The notes under the pieces: generated by a model
What the model was told of the DNA's origin: nothing
The model's database searches: none
The model's input: only the letters and a program-made list of their open reading frames with translations
In this document: one piece after another, positions 44,517 through 53,912 of the stretch
Numbering within the stretch: position 1 is the stretch's first letter
Layout: every line of letters begins with the position of its first letter
Position numbers and translations under genes: made by a program
NCBI GenBank assembly: GCA_946548085.1
Contig: CAMNPN010000012.1
Span: forward strand, 29,498-93,497
DNA length: 64,000 nt
Direction: 5' to 3'
DNA from: an uncultured Prevotella sp.
GTDB taxonomy: Bacteria > Bacteroidota > Bacteroidia > Bacteroidales > Bacteroidaceae

Positions 44517-47243
44517 ATGGACGACGAAATCAAGGACGACGAGATTTTGGAACAACAGGAGTCGGAAGGCAAGCAGGAAGGCCATTCCGACTATAAACCC
44601 GTGAACCGCTTCGATGCCGCTGCGGTACACCACTTGAGCGGCATGTACCAGAACTGGTTCCTCGACTACGCCAGTTACAGCATCCTCGACCGTGCCGTGC
44701 CCCATCTGGAGGACGGCCTGAAGCCCGTGCAGCGCCGCATCCTGCACTCGATGAAGCGCATGGACGACGGCAGATATAATAAGGTGGCCAACATCGTGGG
44801 CCACACCATGCAGTTCCACCCCCACGGAGACGCCTCCATCGGCGACGCCCTCGTTCAACTGGGACAGAAGGAACTGCTTATCGACACGCAGGGCAACTGG
44901 GGCAACATCCTCACCGGCTCCTCTGCCGCCGCACCGCGATACATCGAGGCCCGCCTGTCGAAGTTCGCCCTCGACACCGTCTTCAACCCCAAGACGACGG
45001 AGTGGAAGATGTCGTACGACGGGCGCAACAAGGAGCCTATCACCCTGCCCGTCAAGTTCCCCCTGCTACTGGCACAGGGCGCAGAAGGCATCGCCGTGGG
45101 ACTCTCCACCAAGATCCTGCCCCATAACTTCTGCGAGATCTGCGACGCAGCCATCGCCTACCTCCACGACCAGCCCTTCCTGTTATACCCCGACTTCCCC
45201 ACCTCGGGCAGCGTCGACGTCAGCAAGTACAACGACGGCCAGCGGGGCGGCTCCGTCAAGGTGAGGGCAAAGATCGAGAAGGTAGACCAGAAGACGCTCG
45301 TCATCCGCGAGATCCCCTTCTCGAAGACCTCGGAGACGCTGCAGGACTCGATCGTCAAAGCCGTAGAGAAAGGCAAGATCAAGGCCCGCAAGGTCGAGGA
45401 CCTCACGGCCGCCAACGTCGAGATACAGGTGCATCTCGCCCCTGGCGTATCCTCGGACAAGACCATCGACGCCCTCTACGCCTTTACCGACTGCGAGATC
45501 AGTATATCCCCCAACTGTTGCGTAATCGAAGACAACAAGCCCAAGTTCCTCACCGTCAGCGACGTGCTCCGCCATAGCGTAGACCGCACGAAAGACCTGA
45601 TACGACAGGAACTCGAGATCCGCAAGAACGAACTCCTTGAACAGCTGCACTTCCAGTCGCTGGAGAAGATCTTCATCGAAGAGCGCATCTACAAGGATAA
45701 GAAGTTTGAACAAGCACCCACGATCGACGCCGTCTGTGAGCATATCGACGAGCGTCTCACCCCATACTACCCGTCCCTGATACGCGAAGTAACCAAGGAC
45801 GACATCCTCAAACTGCTGGAGATCAAGATGCAGCGCATCCTGAAGTTCAGCAAAGACAAGGCCGACGAACTCATGGCCCGCCTGAAGGCAGAGATCGAGG
45901 AGATAGACCGCGACCTGGCAAACCTCACGGAAGTGACGGCCAACTGGTTCCAGTTCCTCAAGGACAAGTACGGCAAAGACCATCCGCGACTGACAGAGAT
46001 CCGCAACTTCGACACCATCGAGGCCTCGAAGGTGGCGGAAGCCAACCAGAAGCTCTACATCAACCGCACGGACGGATTTATCGGCACTGGGCTGAAGAAG
46101 GACGAGTTCGTATGCAACTGCTCCGACCTCGACGACATCATCATCTTCTACAAAGATGGCAAGTACAAGGTGATCCGCGTGGCAGAGAAGGTGTTCGTGG
46201 GCAAGAACGTGCTCTATCTCAACGTGTTCAAGAAGAACGACTCGCGCACCATCTACAACGTCGTCTACCGCGACGGCAAGAAGGGCAACTGCTTCATCAA
46301 GCGCTTCAACGTGACGGCGATGACCCGCGACAAGGAGTACGACCTGACGCAGGGCACGCCTGGCTCGAAGGTGATGTACTTCACGGCCAATCCCAACGGC
46401 GAGGCAGAGATCATCAAGGTGACGCTCGAGCCCAATCCGAAACTCAGGAAGATCTTCGTCGACAAGGATTTCTCGGAGGTGATGATCAAAGGGCGCACCT
46501 CGAAAGGCAACCTGCTCACGAAGTTCCCCGTGCACCGCATCGGACTCAAGAGCCACGGGCACTCCACCCTCGGAGGGCGCAAGGTGTGGTACGACCCCGA
46601 CGTGAACCGCCTGAACTACGACGAGCACGGGCGACTGCTGGGAGAGTTCTTCGACGACGACCAAATCCTCGTCGTACTCAGCAGCGGCGAGTGCTATCTC
46701 TCGACCTTCGACCTCAACAACCATTACGAGGAGAACATCCTCAGGATTGAGAAATACAACCCCTCGAAAGTATGGACGGCCATCCTCTACGATGCTGACA
46801 ACCAGGCCTATCCGTATATGAAGCGATTCCTGATGGACGCCACGAAGAAGAAGCAGAACTGGCTCTCAGACAATCCGCAGTCGAAACTGATTCTGCTCAC
46901 AGACACCGTCTATCCGCTCATCAAGGTGACCTATGGCGGCGCCGACGAGTTCAGGGGCTCGGAGGAGATCGACGCCGAGCAGTTCATTGCCGTCAAGGGC
47001 TACAAGGCCAAGGGCAAGCGCCTGACGACGTGGCAGATAGAGAGTATCGAGGAGCTGCCGCCAGCACGCCTACCAGAGGAGCCTGAAGCCACAGAGATAC
47101 CAGACAATCCTGACGACTCTGACAATCCGGAACATCCGGAACAATCAGAATCCCTTGAGGAGCCATCTCTCCCTGCGGACAACGCTGCACCCAGGAAGAG
47201 CCAGACCGCAGAAGAACTAAGTCTCTTCGACGATGAGGAATAA
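44517..47243 (+). CDS. parC: DNA topoisomerase IV / gyrase subunit A
   Basis: A 908-residue type IIA topoisomerase breakage-rejoining subunit. The catalytic tyrosine is Tyr142 in AAPRYIEARLS. The quinolone-determining region reads HPHGDASIGDAL (101-112): the position matching GyrA Ser83 is Ala, while the Asp is kept. The C-terminal beta-pinwheel region lacks a clear GyrA box (QRRGGRG), which favours ParC. An extra acidic, Pro/Glu/Asp-rich tail covers the last about 60 residues. The end overlaps the next gene by 11 nt. Confidence 0.88.
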   Translation: MDDEIKDDEILEQQESEGKQEGHSDYKPVNRFDAAAVHHLSGMYQNWFLDYASYSILDRAVPHLEDGLKPVQRRILHSMKRMDDGRYNKVANIVGHTMQFHPHGDASIGDALVQLGQKELLIDTQGNWGNILTGSSAAAPRYIEARLSKFALDTVFNPKTTEWKMSYDGRNKEPITLPVKFPLLLAQGAEGIAVGLSTKILPHNFCEICDAAIAYLHDQPFLLYPDFPTSGSVDVSKYNDGQRGGSVKVRAKIEKVDQKTLVIREIPFSKTSETLQDSIVKAVEKGKIKARKVEDLTAANVEIQVHLAPGVSSDKTIDALYAFTDCEISISPNCCVIEDNKPKFLTVSDVLRHSVDRTKDLIRQELEIRKNELLEQLHFQSLEKIFIEERIYKDKKFEQAPTIDAVCEHIDERLTPYYPSLIREVTKDDILKLLEIKMQRILKFSKDKADELMARLKAEIEEIDRDLANLTEVTANWFQFLKDKYGKDHPRLTEIRNFDTIEASKVAEANQKLYINRTDGFIGTGLKKDEFVCNCSDLDDIIIFYKDGKYKVIRVAEKVFVGKNVLYLNVFKKNDSRTIYNVVYRDGKKGNCFIKRFNVTAMTRDKEYDLTQGTPGSKVMYFTANPNGEAEIIKVTLEPNPKLRKIFVDKDFSEVMIKGRTSKGNLLTKFPVHRIGLKSHGHSTLGGRKVWYDPDVNRLNYDEHGRLLGEFFDDDQILVVLSSGECYLSTFDLNNHYEENILRIEKYNPSKVWTAILYDADNQAYPYMKRFLMDATKKKQNWLSDNPQSKLILLTDTVYPLIKVTYGGADEFRGSEEIDAEQFIAVKGYKAKGKRLTTWQIESIEELPPARLPEEPEATEIPDNPDDSDNPEHPEQSESLEEPSLPADNAAPRKSQTAEELSLFDDEE

Positions 47244-48018
47244 GCTGTTGATACTGATACTCGCACTTATACCGTCGTGGAGCCTCGCCCAGGAATCCAC
47301 CTCTGCCAACATCATCGGCGTGGGGCCTTCCAACATCCTCGACACCTATATCACCCAGGAGAAATTCTCGGGAATAGGCCTCACCTATCTATATATTAAG
47401 GAACGCGCGAAGTCGGAGAAGCGGTGGAACAACGTCATCGAGCACGAGATTGACTTCTCGTCGACCAAGGACAGGAGCAAGGACAACCAGATGCTGGAGG
47501 GCAACTACTACCTCTACTGGGGCAGATACCGCCACTGGCAGCTCTGCGGCGACCGCCTGCTGCTGAAGGCAGGCGCGCTCGTCAACGCCAACCTCGGATT
47601 CCTCTACAACATGTCCACCTCCAACAACCCCGCCCAGGCAAGGATCAGCGCCAATATCATGCCTGCCGCCATCGCCACCTACCACTTCCCGCTCTTCAGA
47701 CAGCAATGGGCATTGCGCTATGAGCTGAACGTGCCACTCGCGGGTGTGATGTTCAGCCCGAACTACGGACAGTCGTACTACGAGATATTCAATCGCGGCA
47801 ACTACGACCACAACATCGTGCCCACCACCTTCATCAGCGCACCCTCCTTCCGCCAGATGCTGTCGCTCGACTGGCAGGCCTCTGAGAAATGGTCGCTGAG
47901 AGTCGGCTACCTCGGAAACTACCAGCAGGCAGAAGTCAATAACCTGAAGCAGCACGTCTATGCCCATCGCGTGATGATCGGCATCGTCCACCACTTCACA
48001 GCCAGCACACGCCCATGA
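47233..48018 (+). CDS. Outer-membrane barrel-like protein (resembles DUF3316)
   Basis: A 261-residue protein with a signal peptide (1-19, ending SLAQ) and many alternating aromatic strands (NYYLYWGRYRHWQLCGDRLLLKAGALVN, as YYLYWGRYRHWQL and LLLKAGALV), ending in MIGIVHHF plus a short tail. It resembles the DUF3316 family, of unknown function. It overlaps the topoisomerase gene by 11 nt and the S41 protease gene by 4 nt, so all three should be cotranslated. Confidence 0.7.
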   Translation: MRNKLLILILALIPSWSLAQESTSANIIGVGPSNILDTYITQEKFSGIGLTYLYIKERAKSEKRWNNVIEHEIDFSSTKDRSKDNQMLEGNYYLYWGRYRHWQLCGDRLLLKAGALVNANLGFLYNMSTSNNPAQARISANIMPAAIATYHFPLFRQQWALRYELNVPLAGVMFSPNYGQSYYEIFNRGNYDHNIVPTTFISAPSFRQMLSLDWQASEKWSLRVGYLGNYQQAEVNNLKQHVYAHRVMIGIVHHFTASTRP

Positions 48019-49037
48019 GAAAACTAACGAGGAGAATCGTCGCCATCTGCTGCCTCATGCCGCTTTTCGTTCTGACGGCCTGCGTCGACGAGGAGGAGTT
48101 TCCCAATACCGCACAGGGGAACTTCGAGGCCCTTTGGAAGATCATCGACGAGCACTACTGCTTCTTCGACTACAAGCAGCATGAGTATGGCCTCGACTGG
48201 AATACCATATATAATATATATAAGGTACGCGCGAGGGGCGAGATGGACAGGTACCAGCTCTTCGAGGTGCTCACAGACATGCTGTCGGAGCTGCGCGACG
48301 GCCATGTAAACCTCTACTCCACCTTCGACAACGGCCGCTACTGGAACTGGCACGAAGACTATCCCACCAACTTCAGCGACACGCTGCAACGCAAGTACCT
48401 CGGCACAGACTACCACATCGCCGCTGGCATGCGATACCGCATACTCGACGACAACATCGGATACATGTACTACGGCAGCTTCTCTAACCCCGTCAGCGAC
48501 AGCGGGCTCAACGAGATCATGCGCTATTTCGCCTTCTGCAACGGACTTATCATTGACATCCGCGACAACGGAGGAGGCAACCTCACCAACGCAGAGCAGC
48601 TCGCAGCACGATTCTGCAACGAGAAGACGCTCGTAGGCTATCTACAGCATAAGACGGGAAAGGGGCACAACGACTTCAGCGACCCTGAGCCACAGTATAT
48701 CGAGCCCTCGGCACACCTCAGGTGGCAGAAATGTGTCGTCATATTGACTAACAGAGGGGTATTCAGCGCAGCCAACGACTTTGTGAAGTACATGAAATGC
48801 TTCCCTCTGGTGAAAATCGTGGGCGACAAGACAGGTGGCGGTGCCGGCATGCCTTACACCAGCACCCTACCCAACGGGTGGAACGTGCGGTTCTCGGCAT
48901 GCCCCTCACTCGACAGAGACCACCAACAAGTGGAATTCGGTATCGAACCCGACTATATCGTCAGCCTCACCAACGAAGATTTCCTCAAGGGGAGAGACAC
49001 ACTCATAGAATTTGCCCGAAAACTTTTGGCCGAATGA
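48015..49037 (+). CDS. S41-family peptidase lipoprotein
   Basis: A 340-residue lipoprotein (lipobox VLTAC, Cys near 22). It has an N-terminal helical region like other Bacteroidales S41 lipoproteins (FEALWKIIDEHYCFFDYK), a region in the usual PDZ position, and the tail-specific protease core: LIIDIRDNGGGNLTNAEQLA and nucleophile Ser in NRGVFSAANDFVKYM, followed by KTGGGAGMP. It should cleave unfolded or C-terminally exposed envelope proteins. A tRNA-Leu promoter overlaps its last codons. Confidence 0.88.
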   Translation: MRKLTRRIVAICCLMPLFVLTACVDEEEFPNTAQGNFEALWKIIDEHYCFFDYKQHEYGLDWNTIYNIYKVRARGEMDRYQLFEVLTDMLSELRDGHVNLYSTFDNGRYWNWHEDYPTNFSDTLQRKYLGTDYHIAAGMRYRILDDNIGYMYYGSFSNPVSDSGLNEIMRYFAFCNGLIIDIRDNGGGNLTNAEQLAARFCNEKTLVGYLQHKTGKGHNDFSDPEPQYIEPSAHLRWQKCVVILTNRGVFSAANDFVKYMKCFPLVKIVGDKTGGGAGMPYTSTLPNGWNVRFSACPSLDRDHQQVEFGIEPDYIVSLTNEDFLKGRDTLIEFARKLLAE

Positions 49038-49056
49038 AATATTATTTGTACCTTTG
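49024..49056 (+). promoter_or_regulatory. Promoter of tRNA-Leu, overlapping the S41 gene end
   Basis: TTTTG at 49024-49028 lies in the last codons of the protease gene. After a 20-nt spacer comes TACCTTTG at 49049-49056. The tRNA starts 46 nt later. Confidence 0.75.
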
Positions 49057-49102
49057 CACCCGCTTTGGACTATAAAGCCCACAATAGCTAAACGGTCATG
49101 TT

Positions 49103-49183
49103 GCGCCTGTGGCGGAATTGGTAGACGCGCCAGACTTAGGATCTGGTGTTTATGACGTGCAGGTTCGAGTCCTGTCAGGCGCA
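49103..49183 (+). tRNA. tRNA-Leu (anticodon TAG)
   Basis: An 81-nt class II tRNA. Acceptor arms GCGCCTG and CAGGCGC pair fully, the D-arm contains GGCGGAATTGGTAGACGC, anticodon loop CTTAGGA gives TAG, a long variable arm (TGTTTATGACGTG) fits leucine, and the T-arm has AGGTTCGAGTCCT. CCA is not encoded. Confidence 0.95.
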
Positions 49184-49303
49184 CTGTGTTAAATAAGAGC
49201 AGAAATGAGTGGTGAGCATACCACAAACATGCTATTTTGATAGAAAATTGATGTTTTTGATAAAAAAAATTAAAAAATTCTTGCACAATTAGAAATAAAT
49301 TCC

Positions 49304-49311
49304 TAATTTTG
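49304..49311 (+). promoter_or_regulatory. -7 box of the surface lipoprotein promoter
   Basis: TAATTTTG lies 68 nt before the start codon at 49380, in a very AT-rich leader. Confidence 0.45.
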
Positions 49312-49379
49312 TCACCGATTTATGTAAATATACGTGCGAATAATAATATAAAAATGTTTAATTATAATTTTAAGTTCAA

Positions 49380-51392
49380 ATGAAAAAGAAATTTATCAAT
49401 GGTATCTTGATGGTAGCAATGATCTTTGCCACCACATCATCATTTGTTTCTTGCAAGGACAACGTGGACGACGACATCGCTCCTATCTACGCTAATCTCA
49501 GCAAGAGAAGCGCGGACTTGCAGAACAAGATTAACGATCTGCAGACTCAGATTAACAACATCAAGCCTGAGGAAATCAAAGTCATCCACAACTATGGTGA
49601 TACGATTATCCAGCAGATTACCCAGCGTTTTGACACAACGATTGTTCAGCAGGTTGAGGATCTTAGCGATGAGATTAAGATTATCAATGAGAACATTACC
49701 AACATGACGCTGGAAGTTGACGAGATCAACAACAAGCTTGACAACATCGACAATCGCGTCAATATCGTTGGCGACTCTGTTAAAGTACTGTGGGCACGTG
49801 TGGACAGCATCCTCGGTATCCTTGACGGTATGGTTGACGGAAACTTCATCACCAGTGTCAAGGTCGACGCTACCCGCAACGATGTGTTTGGTATCATCAA
49901 CACTCCGCTTCTGAAGGTTGACGGTCTGGCTGCTTACTATGGCGAGAACATGAATGGTATCGACGAGTTCCCCTACGCCGGTATCGACTTCAACGTAGGC
50001 GGTAACCAGCTCGCTGAGTATCTCGAGGACTACGAGTTGCCCGATGAAGGCTTCGTAAGATTCGACGAGAGCGATTATATCACTCAGACAACAGGAAACG
50101 CTGGTCAGCTGGTGTTCACCGTGAACACGACCAACTATGAGGACTTCGACATCAGCAAGGTGTCTAAGATTCAGATTGAGAACAGCGTCGGTCAGGCTGC
50201 TCCTATCGACCTGAACATCAGAAAGAGTTCTGTACTTATCAACTATGCAGCTGGTCGTACATTCTTCCAGGAGACTGGCAACAGCGTTGACAACGGTCAG
50301 TACATCGCTGACGCTACGATTAAAGAGGGTGACCTCGATCCCAGCAAGTTCCAGATTGAGAAGTTCATCGACTTCAAGGGCATCCTGAAATCTGTCAAGT
50401 CTCGTATGGAAGACATCCGCGACGTTGAAGGTGAGTACACCATTCCTGGCGATGAGTACAGAGGTCCGAGAGCCGTCTTCAAGAACACCGTCAGAGAGAT
50501 TATGAGCATCGTGTTTGACCTGTTCAAGAACGACCTGAAAGAGGAAGATTTGAAGAGCAACATCTCTTACTCTCCTCAGAGACTCGCTTTATTCGTAGAG
50601 AAGGACGGCAAGATGAAGAGAGTTGCCCAGAGCGACCTCGGTCTCTTCACTACAGCTATCAAGCCGCTGTCATACAACACCTTCTGGGAGTATGAGAAGG
50701 GCAAGAAGGACAACTGGATCCTTGAGAACGTACTCGAGAGAACCATTTCCAGAATCGCAAGAGAGATCAGAGAGCACAACATCGGAAAAGTTGGTATCAA
50801 GGCTGAGCTTGTAAGCCTCAACGATGCTGACGAGTCTGTAACCGTTAAGGTGAACAGCGCTACGCAGACCATCATGATTAGCAACGCCACTCAGTATGCC
50901 AACCTGAAGAAGGCAGTCAACGTGAACGGCGGTAAGGAAGCTGTGAACGAGATGGTTAACAAGCTGCTGTCGACCATTACCCTGGGTAGTGCCGCTGGCA
51001 AGGCTGCTGATCGTATCAACACATGGATTGACAGAGGTTCTGAGTATCTGACCAACCTCATCCACAAGCACCTCTTCACACGCATGGTGGCTCCTATCAT
51101 CATCTTCGAGACTGGCAATGGTATGGATCGTCTCTGCGAGGGTATGTTCGTCAACAGAGGTATCATGCACGCTTACCTCACCTCAGGCACCATGGAGCTT
51201 CTTGCACCTGCTTACAAGAAGTATGTAGCTCTGGAGAAGGACGGTATGCTCATCCAGTCGGCAGTGCTGCCTGGCAGTGCACAGTCTTACGACTACGACC
51301 TGAGCGAGAAGGGTAACTACAAGATTATCATCAGCTGCGTTGACTACTTCGGTTATGTGATTACCAAGAAGTATAATGTTTACGTGAAGTAA
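49380..51392 (+). CDS. Large coiled-coil surface lipoprotein (PL29 N-terminal-like)
   Basis: A 670-residue lipoprotein with lipobox SFVSC (Cys25). Residues about 30-150 are a long coiled coil rich in Asn/Asp/Ile (LQNKINDLQTQINNI, EDLSDEIKIINENITNM, VDEINNKLDNIDNRVNIVGD). The remainder is mixed and ends with a beta-rich domain (SVLPGSAQSYDYDLSEKGNY-type). The N-terminus resembles Bacteroidales proteins annotated as PL29 lyase N-terminal domain, a label for the coiled stalk rather than proof of lyase activity. Expected on the cell surface. OmpA follows 35 nt later. Confidence 0.65.
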   Translation: MKKKFINGILMVAMIFATTSSFVSCKDNVDDDIAPIYANLSKRSADLQNKINDLQTQINNIKPEEIKVIHNYGDTIIQQITQRFDTTIVQQVEDLSDEIKIINENITNMTLEVDEINNKLDNIDNRVNIVGDSVKVLWARVDSILGILDGMVDGNFITSVKVDATRNDVFGIINTPLLKVDGLAAYYGENMNGIDEFPYAGIDFNVGGNQLAEYLEDYELPDEGFVRFDESDYITQTTGNAGQLVFTVNTTNYEDFDISKVSKIQIENSVGQAAPIDLNIRKSSVLINYAAGRTFFQETGNSVDNGQYIADATIKEGDLDPSKFQIEKFIDFKGILKSVKSRMEDIRDVEGEYTIPGDEYRGPRAVFKNTVREIMSIVFDLFKNDLKEEDLKSNISYSPQRLALFVEKDGKMKRVAQSDLGLFTTAIKPLSYNTFWEYEKGKKDNWILENVLERTISRIAREIREHNIGKVGIKAELVSLNDADESVTVKVNSATQTIMISNATQYANLKKAVNVNGGKEAVNEMVNKLLSTITLGSAAGKAADRINTWIDRGSEYLTNLIHKHLFTRMVAPIIIFETGNGMDRLCEGMFVNRGIMHAYLTSGTMELLAPAYKKYVALEKDGMLIQSAVLPGSAQSYDYDLSEKGNYKIIISCVDYFGYVITKKYNVYVK

Positions 51393-51427
51393 TTAACATT
51401 CGAGAACTAAAAAAACAGATAATAGAT

Positions 51428-52555
51428 ATGAATATGAAGAAAGCAATATTGTCTTGCCTGATGCTGATGGGAGTACTCTCAGTATCTGCTCAGGAGCAGA
51501 AGGGCACGACAGAATATGTCTTCGAGCCGCACTGGTACCTCCAGCTTCAGGGAGGTGCGCAGTACACCACGGGTGAGGCAAAATTCGGTGATATGATTTC
51601 ACCCACCATCCAGGGTGCTGTAGGCTATCAGTTCTCAAAGAACGTTGGTGCCCGCCTGGGTATCAATGCATGGCAGAGCAAAACTGGTTGGAAGGATGAT
51701 GCAGGTTTCGACGCTCATAACTTTAAGTACAGTTATATCGCTCCCGCTTTGGATCTGACCTTCGATCTTTCAAATATCATCGCTGGTTACAACCCCAACC
51801 GCAAGGTAAGCTTCGGCGCATTCATCGGAATTGGCCTGAACTACCGCATGCAGAGTGACGATGCCAAGAATGCAAAGGCCTACATGGACCAGTACACTGG
51901 CGAGTCAGAATATGACTGGGGCTGGACACCGATGTACAACGACGATGCAGTACTGTTCTTCAAGGGACAGGCAGGTCTGACAGCTGACTATCACATCAAC
52001 GATGCTTGGAGCATTGGTCTGGAGGCAAACTTCAACATGCTGAGCGACCGTTACAACTTCAAGAAGGTTGGCAACCCCGACTCATACTTCAACCTGCTCG
52101 CAGGTATCAAGTACAACTTCGGTCCCACCTACTCTACACGCTTTATCCCCGCTCCCGAGCCCGAGATTCGCTACGTAGACAAGATTGTGGAGAAGATTGT
52201 TGAGGTTCCCGCTCCTGGTCCCGCTGCTGTTGAGCCGCTGCGCCGTGATATCTTCTTCGAGATCAACAAGACCATCATCCGTGACTCTGAGAAGCAGAAG
52301 GTACAGGATATCGCTGACTACATGAACGCTCATCCCACATCAAAGGTTATGATTACCGGTTATGCTGACGCTGGTACTGGTAACAACCGCATCAATGATC
52401 GTCTGGCTAAGGGTCGTGCACAGGTAGTTGTGAAGGCTCTGAAGGAGCAGTACGGTATCGCTGAGAGCCGTATCAGCTGGGACAGCAAGGGTTCGCGTGT
52501 ACAGCCGTTCGCTGAAAACGACCTGAACCGTGTATCAATCTGTATCGCTGAATAA
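51428..52555 (+). CDS. OmpA-family outer-membrane protein
   Basis: A 375-residue protein. A signal peptide (about 1-23, ending VSAQ) is followed by an eight-stranded barrel region (about 30-230), a short Pro/Glu linker (PAPEPEIRYVDKIVEKIVEV) and a C-terminal OmpA domain that binds peptidoglycan (FFEINKTIIRDSEKQKVQDI, then VMITGYADAGTGNNRINDRL, AKGRAQVV). An ATG 6 nt further in (51434) is an alternative start. A strong terminator follows. Major OmpA-type porins of this kind are abundant in Prevotella and Bacteroides. Confidence 0.92.
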   Translation: MNMKKAILSCLMLMGVLSVSAQEQKGTTEYVFEPHWYLQLQGGAQYTTGEAKFGDMISPTIQGAVGYQFSKNVGARLGINAWQSKTGWKDDAGFDAHNFKYSYIAPALDLTFDLSNIIAGYNPNRKVSFGAFIGIGLNYRMQSDDAKNAKAYMDQYTGESEYDWGWTPMYNDDAVLFFKGQAGLTADYHINDAWSIGLEANFNMLSDRYNFKKVGNPDSYFNLLAGIKYNFGPTYSTRFIPAPEPEIRYVDKIVEKIVEVPAPGPAAVEPLRRDIFFEINKTIIRDSEKQKVQDIADYMNAHPTSKVMITGYADAGTGNNRINDRLAKGRAQVVVKALKEQYGIAESRISWDSKGSRVQPFAENDLNRVSICIAE

Positions 52556-52578
52556 TTTGAGAAACAGATAAACACTTC

Positions 52579-52616
52579 ATAGCCCGGTCCCAAAATGGGG
52601 CTGGGCTATTTTATCT
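52579..52616 (+). terminator. Terminator after the OmpA gene
   Basis: A 13-bp stem with two G-T pairs, ATAGCCCGGTCCC (52579-52591) with GGGGCTGGGCTAT (52597-52609), loop AAAAT, then TTTTATCTT. Confidence 0.88.
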
Positions 52617-52655
52617 TAAAAGCACATTATAGAGATAACATTATATAGAGAGAAA

Positions 52656-53801
52656 ATGAAGAAATTATTTACCTCCATTATTTTATCCTGCTGCATGACG
52701 ATGGCCAATGCCCAGATTGCTAATGGATTCTACCACGTCAAGAATGCTGGCACAGGCAGATACATCAGTATAAACGTTACTGATCCCGCAAACTACGAAG
52801 TTTCTATCCAATCTGGAAGTGTAAACCTCATGGGTATTAGGACCTATCTTAGTTATGATACCGTTGCTGTAAGTCCTTCATGCGTCATTTTCATTAAACA
52901 GCTTGGCGATGGGAAATATGACCTGGCTGCTCAGGGATCAAGCCTGTATGCAATGACAGATTACAAATTACCCATTGACATTACACCAATAGGTAATGAT
53001 AAATACAAAGTATCAGGAACCGCTAAAGGATTTACGAAATATCTGAATGACAGAACGGCAAGTAAAAAAGACGCCTATATCGTAAATACTGAAACAGGTA
53101 TGGATCAGTGGTATCTGATGCCTATCAACACCACAACCGAATATATTGGTATCAGGCCAGATGTGAAGACAGCAGATGGATCATATTACGGAACTATCTT
53201 TGCAGGATACAATTTCCGTCTCGCCTCTCCTGGCATGACTGCTTTCTATGTCAGCAATGCAGGCGGCACCGGCTTTACAATGGAGCAGATAACTGACGAG
53301 GTCATCCCTGCAAGCACACCTGTTATCATCAAATGTAACTCTGCAAACGTAGAAGACAATAAGATTGAACCAGTCATAGGAGGTTACGAGTTTAAAAAGA
53401 CCAACTGGCTTGCTGGTGAATACTGCTCCATCCAGGAGACAAAGGCTCGCCAGTCCAAGGCCTATGACCCGCTCACTATGCGAGTCCTTGGCCTTAACGA
53501 CAAGGGAGAACTGGCTTTTACAACGCCGAATCCCGCTCCTGCTGGAGTTGCAACTCCGTATGACGATGCCAGACTGTATAAGAATCGCTACGTGATGGCA
53601 AATAGAGCTTATCTGAAGGTTAATCCTGGCGACGCCAATGTCATGACACATGGTGGCTATGGAGATGCCATTAACACGGTCAAGGCTGACGACAACACTT
53701 CGACAGGTATTTACACGTTGACAGGTGTCCGTCTGCCTGATGGAGTTACTCCACGTGCCGGCATCTACATCAAGAACGGCAAGAAAGTCATCATCAAATA
53801 A
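52656..53801 (+). CDS. Secreted protein with ricin-type N-terminus and C-terminal sorting-like tail
   Basis: A 381-residue protein with a signal peptide (1-20, ending ANAQ). The N-terminus GFYHVKNAGTGRYIS resembles the first repeat of a beta-trefoil (ricin-like) carbohydrate-binding fold. The middle is unassigned. The C-terminus (STGIYTLTGVRLPDG ... AGIYIKNGKKVIIK) has the form of the tails on many secreted Prevotella proteins and resembles type IX secretion sorting domains. It may be an adhesin or glycan-binding protein. The function is inferred from ends only. Confidence 0.65.
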   Translation: MKKLFTSIILSCCMTMANAQIANGFYHVKNAGTGRYISINVTDPANYEVSIQSGSVNLMGIRTYLSYDTVAVSPSCVIFIKQLGDGKYDLAAQGSSLYAMTDYKLPIDITPIGNDKYKVSGTAKGFTKYLNDRTASKKDAYIVNTETGMDQWYLMPINTTTEYIGIRPDVKTADGSYYGTIFAGYNFRLASPGMTAFYVSNAGGTGFTMEQITDEVIPASTPVIIKCNSANVEDNKIEPVIGGYEFKKTNWLAGEYCSIQETKARQSKAYDPLTMRVLGLNDKGELAFTTPNPAPAGVATPYDDARLYKNRYVMANRAYLKVNPGDANVMTHGGYGDAINTVKADDNTSTGIYTLTGVRLPDGVTPRAGIYIKNGKKVIIK

Positions 53802-53840
53802 GAATTATCCGCCCACGATAATTATTATATAAGGCGAACT

Positions 53841-53912
53841 AAGAATTACACGAACTACAGGTCTATTCTTATTACAAATAGAGTTCCTGTAATTCGTGTA
53901 ATTCTTTTATTA
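53841..53912. terminator. Long bidirectional stem-loop between convergent genes
   Basis: Arms AAGAATTACACGAACTACAGG (21 nt, 53841-53861) and its near reverse complement at 53886-53906 differ by one mismatch. A T-rich stretch follows on the right and an AT-rich run lies on the left. It separates the secreted protein gene from nrdG. The repeated AATTACACGAA motif resembles dispersed Bacteroidota spacer repeats. Confidence 0.75.

Noticed and set aside
44600..44850. Quinolone resistance from Ala at the Ser83-equivalent position
   Set aside because: ParC-like proteins of this phylum may naturally have this residue, so a resistance claim is not supported.
45183..46724. 513-codon minus-strand ORF opposite the topoisomerase gene
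   Set aside because: Shadow of parC with repetitive Val/Leu/Asp composition and no motif.
49103..49183. tRNA-Leu as an integration site for a mobile island
   Set aside because: No integrase, direct repeat of the tRNA end or foreign gene block follows it.
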